In this document: positions 1-5,710 of the stretch, piece by piece | How the letters are laid out: each line of letters starts with the position of its first letter | Numbering within the stretch: the stretch's first letter is position 1 | Assembly (NCBI GenBank): GCA_030824835.1 | Contig: JAPJRA010000218.1 | Span: 1 to 6,522, forward strand | Direction of reading: 5' to 3' | Source: Geminicoccaceae bacterium | GTDB lineage: Bacteria; Pseudomonadota; Alphaproteobacteria; Geminicoccales; Geminicoccaceae | DNA length: 6,522 bases | Program-made: the position numbers and the translations under genes | Notes under the pieces: model-generated | Database searches by the model: none | What the model saw: the letters and a program-made list of their open reading frames with translations, nothing else | What the model was told of the DNA's origin: nothing

Positions 1-120
1 CCCAGGCACCCCGTCCCGCCTCTGCCCGACCTCGCCGACGACGATCCCCTGCCCCCGCTCCGCCCCCTCAACCGCCACGAACGCCGCCGCCTCGCCGCCC
101 TCCAGCGCCAGGCCGCCTGA
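1..120 (+). CDS. C-terminal end of an unidentified protein (partial)
   Basis: Frame 1 is open from the window edge to a TGA at 118-120, giving 39 residues. The fragment is Pro- and Asp-rich at first (PLPDLADDDPLPPL) and ends in a basic, probably helical tail (NRHERRRLAALQRQAA). A charged helical tail followed by a stop and then a hairpin looks like a genuine gene end. In DNA this GC-rich, however, a 120-base open frame is weak evidence by itself. I do not recognise the family and propose no function. It lies 104 bases upstream of the kinase operon, and the intervening hairpin suggests it is a separate transcription unit. Confidence 0.4.
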   Translation, partial: PRHPVPPLPDLADDDPLPPLRPLNRHERRRLAALQRQAA

Positions 121-131
121 AGACCCGCCAA

Positions 132-154
132 CCTTTCGCCCCCAGGCGGAAAGG
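132..154 (+). terminator. Bulged hairpin after the upstream gene, possible terminator
   Basis: The arm CCTTTCGCC (132-140) pairs with GGCGGAAAGG (145-154) around a four-base CCCA loop. This gives nine base pairs with one bulged G. It begins 12 bases after the stop codon of the upstream partial gene, the usual place for a transcription terminator. No T-run follows on either strand, so an efficient intrinsic terminator is not certain. It could instead be a 3'-end stabilising structure. Confidence 0.35.
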
Positions 155-169
155 ACCCACGCAAGCCCG

Positions 170-199
170 TTGACGCTGCCGCCCCCGGCCGCGAAAGAT
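170..199 (+). promoter_or_regulatory. Weak sigma-70-like promoter candidate for the kinase/dehydrogenase operon
   Basis: TTGACG at 170-175 matches five of six bases of the -35 consensus. AAAGAT at 194-199, 18 bases downstream, matches three of six bases of the -10 consensus. It is the best promoter-like pair in the only intergenic gap before the operon, and it falls between the hairpin and the ribosome binding site. The -10 is poor and no start site can be confirmed. I see no clear operator palindrome beside it. Confidence 0.25.
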
Positions 200-213
200 C
201 GCGCGACCAAGCC

Positions 214-220
214 GGGAGGG
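214..220 (+). promoter_or_regulatory. Ribosome binding site of the first kinase
   Basis: GGGAGGG lies just upstream of the ATG at 225; its GGAGG core (215-219) leaves five bases before the start. It is a strong Shine-Dalgarno match and fixes the start of the first gene of the operon. The next two genes lack comparable sites at their overlapping starts. Confidence 0.65.
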
Positions 221-224
221 CCAC

Positions 225-1106
225 ATGGACGCGCGCGCGAAGGCGGCGTCGCTCGCGATCTGGCGGCGGCCGGTCGAGCCGGTGCCGCTGAGCGGCGGGA
301 TCACCAACGCCAACTTCCTGGTCGACGACGGCACGCGGCGCTGCTTCGTGCGCATCGGCGACGACATCCCGGTCCACCACGTCGCCCGCTGGCACGAGCT
401 GGCGGCGAGCCGGGCCGCCGAGGCCGCCGGCATCTCGCCCCCTGTGCTGCACGCCGAGCCCGGTGCCCTGGTCCTGGGCTTCGTCGACGGCCACACCCTC
501 GGCCCCGAGGACGTCCGCCTGCGCCACCAGCAGGAGCGCATCGTCGAGCTGCTCCGCCGCGCGCACCGCGAGATCCCCCGCCATCTGCGCGGGCCCTCCC
601 TGGTCTTCTGGGTCTTCCACGTCCTGCGCGACTACGCCGCCACGCTACGCGCCGGGGGAAGCCGCCTGGAATCCATGCTGCCGGGCCTGCTCGACCGCGC
701 CGAGCGGCTGGAGCGCGCCGTGGGCGCCATCGACCTCGTCTTCGGCCACAACGACCTGCTCGCCGCCAACCTCCTGGACGACGGCCGCCGCCTCTGGCTG
801 GTCGACTGGGACTATGCCGGCTGGAACAGCCCGCTGTTCGACCTGGGCGGCCTCGCCTCAAACAGCGAGCTGCCCCCTGCCGACCGGGAGTGGCTGCTCG
901 CGGCCTATTTCGACCGCCCCGTCGACGACCGGCTGCGGCTCAAGGCCCAGGCGATGCTGACCGCCTCGCTGCTGCGCGAGGCCATGTGGAGCATGGTCTC
1001 CGAGCTGCACTCCACCCTCGACTTCGACTTCGTGGCCTACACCGCCCAGAACCTCGACCGCTTCGAGCAGGCCTGGGCCGCCTTCCTCACGATGGACCCG
1101 CCATGA
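225..1106 (+). CDS. Choline/ethanolamine-kinase-like phosphotransferase (APH fold)
   Basis: A 293-residue soluble protein of the aminoglycoside phosphotransferase/choline kinase superfamily, predicted to move the ATP gamma-phosphate to a hydroxyl on a small molecule. Visible elements in order are a glycine-containing N-lobe loop (LSGGITNANF, residues 22-31), a strand FVRI (41-44) where the ATP-contacting residue would be Arg, the Brenner catalytic motif HNDLLAAN (175-182; catalytic D177, metal-binding N182), and the DFG-equivalent DWDYAG (194-199; metal-binding D194). Length and motif spacing fit bacterial LicA-type kinases. There is no signal peptide or membrane segment, so it should be cytoplasmic. 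The start is set by the GGGAGGG site, and the stop overlaps the next gene by ATGA, implying translational coupling. Choline, ethanolamine, a methylated amino alcohol or another alcohol are all possible substrates; the sequence does not decide. The fold and the kinase role are secure, the substrate is not. Confidence 0.85.
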   Translation: MDARAKAASLAIWRRPVEPVPLSGGITNANFLVDDGTRRCFVRIGDDIPVHHVARWHELAASRAAEAAGISPPVLHAEPGALVLGFVDGHTLGPEDVRLRHQQERIVELLRRAHREIPRHLRGPSLVFWVFHVLRDYAATLRAGGSRLESMLPGLLDRAERLERAVGAIDLVFGHNDLLAANLLDDGRRLWLVDWDYAGWNSPLFDLGGLASNSELPPADREWLLAAYFDRPVDDRLRLKAQAMLTASLLREAMWSMVSELHSTLDFDFVAYTAQNLDRFEQAWAAFLTMDPP

Positions 1107-3550
1107 CCGACCTCCCGTCCTCCGCCCGCGTCGTCATCGTCGGCGGCGGCATCGTCGGCTGCTCGGTGGCCTACCATCTGGGCCGGATGGGCTGGACCGA
1201 CGTGCTGCTGCTCGAGCAGGGCCGGCTGACCTCCGGCTCGACCTGGCATGCGGCCGGGCTCGTGGGCCAGCTGCGCAGCAGCGCCAACATCACCCAGCTG
1301 CTCGGCTACTCGGTCGAACTCTACGGCCGGCTCGAGGCCGAGACCGGGCAGGCCACCGGCTGGAAGCGCAATGGCGGCCTGCGCCTCGCCTGCAACGCCG
1401 AGCGCTGGACCGAGGTCCGCCGCCAGGCGACCACCGCCCGCTCGTTCGGCCTGGAGATGCAGCTGCTGTCGCCGAAGGAGGCGCTGGAGCTGTGGCCGCT
1501 GATGAGCGTCGACGACGTGGTGGGGGCGGCCTTCCTGCCGACCGACGGCCAGGCGAGCCCGTCCGACATCACCCAGGCGCTGGCCAGGGGTGCGCGCATG
1601 GCCGGGGTCACGCTGCGCGAGGAGGTGGGTGTCACCGGCTTCGAGCTGGAGCTGGGCAGCCTGCGCGCGGTCCAGACCACGGCCGGCCGCGTCGCCTGCG
1701 AGAAGGTGGTGCTGTGCGCCGGACAGTGGACCCGGGCGCTCGCGGCCATGGCCGGTGTCAACGTGCCCCTGGTCTCGGTGCAGCACCAGTACATCGTGAC
1801 CGAGCCCGTCCCCGGCGTGACGCCCGGCCTGCCGACGCTGCGCGACCCGGACCGGCTCACCTACTACAAGGAGGAGGTGGGTGGGCTGGTGATGGGCGGC
1901 TACGAGCCCAACCCCAAGCCCTGGGCCGAGACGGGCCTGCCGCAACGGTTCGAGTTCCAGCTCCTGGACGAGGACTGGGACCATTTCGAGCCGCTGATGG
2001 AGCTGGCGCTGGGCCGCGTCCCGGCCCTGGGCAGCGTCGGCGTCAAGCAGATGATCAACGGCCCGGAGAGCTTCACGCCCGACGGCAACTGGATCATCGG
2101 CGAGGTCCCGGAGACCAGGGGCATCTTCGTCGGCGCCGGCTTCAACGCCTTCGGCATCGCCTCGGCCGGCGGCGCCGGCATGGCGCTGGCCGAGTGGGTG
2201 GCCAAAGGCGAGCCGCCGTTCGACGTGGCTCCGGTCGACATCCGCCGCTTCGGCCGCAACCACCTGGACACGGGCTGGGTCCGCACCCGGACGCTGGAGG
2301 CCTACGCCAAGCACTACGCCATGGCGTGGCCGTTCGAGGAGCACCAGTCGGGCCGGCCGCTGCGCCGCTCGCCGCTCTACGAGCGCCTGCGCACCGCCGG
2401 CGCCTGCTTCGGCGAGAAGCTGGGCTGGGAGCGCCCCAACTGGTTCGCCGACCTCGACGAGGGCGAGGAGCCCGTCGACCGCTACAGCTACGGAAGGCAA
2501 AACTGGTTTGACGCCGTGGGCCGCGAGCACCGCGCCTGCCGCGAGCGGGTGGCCCTGTTCGACCAGACCTCGTTCGCGAAGTACCTGCTGATCGGCAGCG
2601 ACGCCGAGGCTGCGCTGTCCTGGCTCTGCGCCAACGACGTGGCGCGGCCACCGGGCAGCCTCGTCTACACCCAGCTGCTCAACCACAAGGGCGGCATCGA
2701 GTGCGACCTCACCGTGGCGAGGCTGGCGCCCGATCGCTTCTACCTCGTCACCGGCACCGGCTTCGCCACCCACGACCTCGACTGGATCACCCGCAACATC
2801 CCGCCCGGCCTCGACGCCCGCGCCCTCGACGTGACCAGCGCCAACGCAGTGCTGTCGCTGTTCGGGCCGCGGGCGCGCGACGTACTGCAGGCCCTCACCC
2901 CCGACGCGCTGGACAACGCCGCCTTCCCCTTCGGCTCCTGCCGCGAGCTGCGCGTCGCCGGCGCCCCGGTCACTGCCCTGCGGGTGACCTATGTCGGCGA
3001 GCTGGGCTGGGAGCTGCATGTCCCGGTCGAGTTCGCGCTCACGGTCTACGACGCGCTGATGACCGCGGGCCGGCCGCATGGCATCGCCCATGCCGGCTAC
3101 CGGGCCATCGAGTCGCTACGCCTGGAGAAGGGCTACCGCGCCTGGGGCACCGACATCGGCCCCGACCACTCGCCGCTCGTGGCCGGCCTGGGCTGGGCCG
3201 TGAAGCTCAAGCGGGATACGCCGTTCAGCGGCCGCGAGGCGCTGGTCCGGCAGCAGGCGGCACCGCTGCCGCGGCTGCTCGCGGGCTTCACCACCGCCCC
3301 GGAGATCGTGCTGCTCGGGCGCGAGACCATCTACCGCGACGGGCAGCGGGTGGGCTGGCTGACCAGCGGCGGCTTCGGCTACACGATCGGCCGCAGCATC
3401 GGCTACGGCTATGTCCGCAACCAGGGCGGCGTGGACCGCGCCTACGTGCTGGAAGGCCGCTACGAGCTCGAGGTCGCCGGTGAGCGAGTCCCGGCCGAGG
3501 TATTCCTCACCCCACCTCACGACCCACGCAGCGAACGGGTGCGGCAATGA
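1103..3550 (+). CDS. FAD-dependent dimethylglycine/sarcosine dehydrogenase-like protein fused to a GcvT folate module
   Basis: An 815-residue protein with the layout of mammalian dimethylglycine and sarcosine dehydrogenases: an FAD amine-oxidase (DAO) domain (about residues 8-370), an FAO_M linker (about 380-440), a GCV_T aminomethyltransferase domain (about 460-705) and GCV_T_C (about 725-805). The dinucleotide motif GGGIVG is at 14-19 with ribose-binding E38. TWHAAGL (47-53) places H49 where the mammalian enzymes attach FAD covalently. FTPDGNWIIGE (324-334) closes the FAD site. D535 in GIECDL matches the GcvT catalytic Asp region, and the TYVGELGWE (629-637) and LRLEKGYR (672-679) blocks are intact. 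Predicted role: oxidative N-demethylation or amine oxidation, with the one-carbon unit passed to tetrahydrofolate. The exact amine is unknown. The frame stays open upstream to position 170, but the ATG overlapping the kinase stop gives the family's normal N-terminus a few residues before the GGG motif, so I chose 1103. It ends in an ATGA overlap with the next gene. Confidence 0.9.
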   Translation: MTDLPSSARVVIVGGGIVGCSVAYHLGRMGWTDVLLLEQGRLTSGSTWHAAGLVGQLRSSANITQLLGYSVELYGRLEAETGQATGWKRNGGLRLACNAERWTEVRRQATTARSFGLEMQLLSPKEALELWPLMSVDDVVGAAFLPTDGQASPSDITQALARGARMAGVTLREEVGVTGFELELGSLRAVQTTAGRVACEKVVLCAGQWTRALAAMAGVNVPLVSVQHQYIVTEPVPGVTPGLPTLRDPDRLTYYKEEVGGLVMGGYEPNPKPWAETGLPQRFEFQLLDEDWDHFEPLMELALGRVPALGSVGVKQMINGPESFTPDGNWIIGEVPETRGIFVGAGFNAFGIASAGGAGMALAEWVAKGEPPFDVAPVDIRRFGRNHLDTGWVRTRTLEAYAKHYAMAWPFEEHQSGRPLRRSPLYERLRTAGACFGEKLGWERPNWFADLDEGEEPVDRYSYGRQNWFDAVGREHRACRERVALFDQTSFAKYLLIGSDAEAALSWLCANDVARPPGSLVYTQLLNHKGGIECDLTVARLAPDRFYLVTGTGFATHDLDWITRNIPPGLDARALDVTSANAVLSLFGPRARDVLQALTPDALDNAAFPFGSCRELRVAGAPVTALRVTYVGELGWELHVPVEFALTVYDALMTAGRPHGIAHAGYRAIESLRLEKGYRAWGTDIGPDHSPLVAGLGWAVKLKRDTPFSGREALVRQQAAPLPRLLAGFTTAPEIVLLGRETIYRDGQRVGWLTSGGFGYTIGRSIGYGYVRNQGGVDRAYVLEGRYELEVAGERVPAEVFLTPPHDPRSERVRQ

Positions 3551-4770
3551 GCGAGCAGGCGCGGATCGTCATCGTCGGCGGTGGTGCCATCGGCTGCGGC
3601 ATCGCCTTCCAGCTGGCGGAGGCCGGCATCGGCGACGTGCTGGTGCTGGAGAAGGAGCCGCAGCTGTGCGCGGTCACCAGCGCGCAGGCGGCGGGGCTGG
3701 TGGGCCAGGTCCGCAGCACGGTTGAGCGGACCCGGCTCGCCATGTGGTCGGTCGCCACCTTCACCCGGCTCGAGCGCGAGGCCGAGGTCAAGCCCGGTTG
3801 GCGGCAGACGGGCAGCCTGCGGCTGGCGCAGACGCCGGAGCGCGTGGCCGAGTTCGAGCGGCTGCTGACCGTAGCGCGCGAGGCCGGCCTCGACGCCGAG
3901 CTGATCGACGCCGCTGAAGCCAAACGGCTGTGGCCCGGTCTGCAGTTCGAGTCGGCCATGGCCATTCTCTGGTGCCCGAGCGACGGGTACCTGCAGCCCG
4001 CCGATCTGGTCGCCAGCTACCAGCGCCATGCCCGGGCCAAGGGGGTGCGGTTCAGGACCGGCACGCGGGTGACCGACATCAGGCTGGCACAGGGACGGGT
4101 CGCGGCCGTGGCGACCGGGCAGGGTCAGATCCTCTGCGACACCGTCATCAACGCCGCCGGCACGCACGGCTACCATATTGGCCAGCTGGTCGGGCTCGAT
4201 CTGCCGGTGTTCCCGGTCCGCCACCACTACGTCATCACCACGCCGACCGACTGGATCCGCCCCGGCATGCCCTGCCTGCGGGTGCCGGATGCGACGCTCT
4301 ACGGCCGACCCGACGTGCAGGGCCTGCTGCTCGGCGGCTGGGAGCCTGAAGGCCTATCGCTCGATCCGCGCGGCTATGGCCTCGATGGCTGCCCGCCGCC
4401 GATCGAGCACGACTGGCCAGTGCTGGCCGGCTTCATGGAGCAGTTCCGCCCGTTCGCCGGTGGGCTCGCTGACCAGCCGGTGCGCCAGGTGTTCACCGGC
4501 TGGCCGACCTTCACCCCCGACGGCAGGTTCATCGTCGGCGAGAGTGCACGGGTACCCGGATTCGTCTGCGCTGTCGGCTGCAACGCGCACGGCGTTTCGG
4601 GCTCCTCAGGCATCGGACGGCACGTCGTCGAGGCGATGACGGAGCGCAGCCCGTCCACCTACGTGCGCAGCCTGTCGCCCGACCGCTTCACGGAGACGGC
4701 GTGGAATTGGGCGGACGCCGAGCGGCGCTCCCGGCACGTGCTCGAGACCTACTACCATGTCGGCCACTGA
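3547..4770 (+). CDS. Stand-alone FAD-dependent oxidoreductase (DAO / sarcosine oxidase beta type), no folate module
   Basis: A 407-residue flavoprotein of the D-amino-acid-oxidase superfamily, similar to the N-terminal half of the preceding protein. The FAD-binding GGGAIG is at 11-16 and the ribose-binding Glu at 35. AAGLVGQVRST (48-58) matches AAGLVGQLRSS upstream. TFTPDGRFIVGE (321-332) and the C-terminal glycine-rich FAD segment (about 344-357) are present. The residue aligned with the flavin-linking His is Q47, so FAD is probably held non-covalently. The protein stops at LETYYHVGH, just after the point where the neighbour continues into its FAO_M and GCV_T domains, so it cannot hand one-carbon units to folate by itself. 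Its length is normal for single-domain members, so this is not an obvious truncation. The start overlaps the upstream stop (ATGA) and lacks a good Shine-Dalgarno, pointing to coupled translation. Expected chemistry is oxidation of a secondary or tertiary amine or amino acid; the substrate and the electron acceptor are unknown. Confidence 0.85.
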   Translation: MSEQARIVIVGGGAIGCGIAFQLAEAGIGDVLVLEKEPQLCAVTSAQAAGLVGQVRSTVERTRLAMWSVATFTRLEREAEVKPGWRQTGSLRLAQTPERVAEFERLLTVAREAGLDAELIDAAEAKRLWPGLQFESAMAILWCPSDGYLQPADLVASYQRHARAKGVRFRTGTRVTDIRLAQGRVAAVATGQGQILCDTVINAAGTHGYHIGQLVGLDLPVFPVRHHYVITTPTDWIRPGMPCLRVPDATLYGRPDVQGLLLGGWEPEGLSLDPRGYGLDGCPPPIEHDWPVLAGFMEQFRPFAGGLADQPVRQVFTGWPTFTPDGRFIVGESARVPGFVCAVGCNAHGVSGSSGIGRHVVEAMTERSPSTYVRSLSPDRFTETAWNWADAERRSRHVLETYYHVGH

Positions 4771-4776
4771 AGCCGT

Positions 4777-4781
4777 GGAGG
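4777..4781 (+). promoter_or_regulatory. Shine-Dalgarno deciding the start of the second kinase
   Basis: GGAGG at 4777-4781 sits eight bases before the ATG at 4790, an ideal spacing. The alternative in-frame ATG at 4757 lies inside the end of the preceding gene and has no comparable site in front of it. This favours the later start, which gives a 306-residue product. Confidence 0.55.
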
Positions 4782-4789
4782 ACTCCCCG

Positions 4790-5710
4790 ATGGAGGCTGA
4801 TATCCGGCTGGCCGCCGCGCGCATCCCACAGCTGGCGAGACTGGACCCTGCCCACCTGACCCCAGTGCGGCTGGGCGGACTCACCAACCGCGTGTACCGC
4901 CTGGGCGAGTGGTGCCTGCGCCTGCCGGGACAGGGCACGGAGACCTATATCGACCGCGGGGTCGAGGCGACCAACGCGCGCTGCGCCGCTGCCGCAGGTG
5001 TGTCGCCGGAGGTGCTGTTCGTCGATCCGGCGAGCGGGATCATGCTGACCCGCTTCCTGGAGGGCACGACCACCATGACGCCGGAGCTGTTCCGGACGCG
5101 TGCCGGCGCTCCCGCGCGGGCCGGGTCGGTGTTCCGGCGGCTGCACGACAGCGGGCAGAGCTTCGCCTTCCGCTTCGAGCTGTTCGCGATGATCGACAGC
5201 TATCTCAAGGTGCTGGCCGATCTCGGGGCCGACCTGCCGGAGGGATATCACGACGTGGTCGCGGAGGCGGGCGCCGTCCGCGCGGCCCTGGCGACGCGCG
5301 ACTGGCCGCTCGTGCCCTGTCACTGCGATCCATTGTGCGAGAACTTCCTCGATACCGGCGCGCGCATGTGGCTGGTGGATTGGGAGTATTCGGGCATGAA
5401 CGACCCGATGTGGGACCTGGGCGACCTCGCCGTCGAGGCCGGCTTCGACGCCGCGCAGGAGGAAGCGCTCCTGCGCGGCTATTTCGGCACCGAGGTGTGC
5501 CCCGAGGATCGTGGCCGGATGGTCATCTACAAGGCCATGTGCGACCTACTCTGGACGCTGTGGGGTCTGATCCAGCACGCCCAGAAGAACCCGGCCGAGG
5601 ATTTCTGGGCATATTCCGTGACCCGCTTCGAGCGCTGCAAGCAGCTGATGGGAAGCGCCACGTTCGCGGCCCATCTGGCCGCCGTCAGTCGATCCCGTGC
5701 AGCGCCATGA
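4790..5710 (+). CDS. Second choline-kinase-like phosphotransferase (APH fold), divergent from the first
   Basis: A 306-residue protein from the ATG at 4790, or 317 residues from 4757. I prefer 4790 because of the GGAGG in front of it; residue numbers below use that start. Visible elements are an N-lobe loop GGLTNRVYRLG (residues 29-39), the strand CLRLPG (42-47) typical of LicA-type choline kinases in having Arg where many kinases have Lys, the catalytic motif HCDPLCEN (178-185; D180, N185) and DWEYSG (197-202; D197). PMWDLGDL (206-213) follows, as in choline/ethanolamine kinases. The motifs are complete, so it should be active. It is clearly divergent from the kinase at the other end of the operon and is not a recent duplicate. 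It should be cytoplasmic, transferring phosphate from ATP to an amino alcohol or similar small molecule; the substrate is unknown. Its 3' end overlaps the convergent DUF993 gene by 26 bases, leaving no room for a conventional terminator between them. Confidence 0.85.
   Translation: MEADIRLAAARIPQLARLDPAHLTPVRLGGLTNRVYRLGEWCLRLPGQGTETYIDRGVEATNARCAAAAGVSPEVLFVDPASGIMLTRFLEGTTTMTPELFRTRAGAPARAGSVFRRLHDSGQSFAFRFELFAMIDSYLKVLADLGADLPEGYHDVVAEAGAVRAALATRDWPLVPCHCDPLCENFLDTGARMWLVDWEYSGMNDPMWDLGDLAVEAGFDAAQEEALLRGYFGTEVCPEDRGRMVIYKAMCDLLWTLWGLIQHAQKNPAEDFWAYSVTRFERCKQLMGSATFAAHLAAVSRSRAAP
5685..5710. other. 26-base tail-to-tail coding overlap
   Basis: The plus-strand kinase stops at 5708-5710 and the minus-strand DUF993 gene stops at 5687-5685, so 26 bases encode the C-termini of both proteins. 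The residues involved are the low-information tail of the kinase (about VSRSRAAP) and the conserved HGID end of the DUF993 protein. I see no T-tailed hairpin inside or beside the overlap, so convergent transcripts probably run into each other here. Confidence 0.7.

Noticed and set aside
170..1102. The dehydrogenase frame stays open for about 310 codons upstream of its chosen start, through the whole first kinase gene
   Set aside because: The translation of that stretch is Arg/Pro/Ala-rich low-complexity sequence typical of an out-of-frame reading of GC-rich DNA. The kinase frame over the same bases has clear catalytic motifs, and the ATGA overlap gives a normal start at 1103.
1492..2511. 339-residue plus-strand frame inside the dehydrogenase gene
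   Set aside because: An Arg/Gly/Ala-rich shadow frame with no motif, fully contained in a well-supported gene.
1037..3091. 684-residue open frame on the minus strand, opposite the dehydrogenase
   Set aside because: It mirrors the G/C-rich third positions of a real gene, its composition is repetitive (Val, Ala, Gly, Gln, His, Arg), and it shows no recognisable domain. The opposite frame encodes a complete, motif-rich dehydrogenase.
3517..4227. 236-residue minus-strand frame opposite the second oxidoreductase
   Set aside because: Antisense shadow of a confirmed flavoprotein gene; no domain signature.
225..5710. Antibiotic resistance: aminoglycoside phosphotransferase-like genes
   Set aside because: The APH fold is shared by many small-molecule kinases. 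The LRLPG and DWEYSG-type motifs and the metabolic operon context fit choline-kinase-like enzymes better, and there is no mobile or resistance context.
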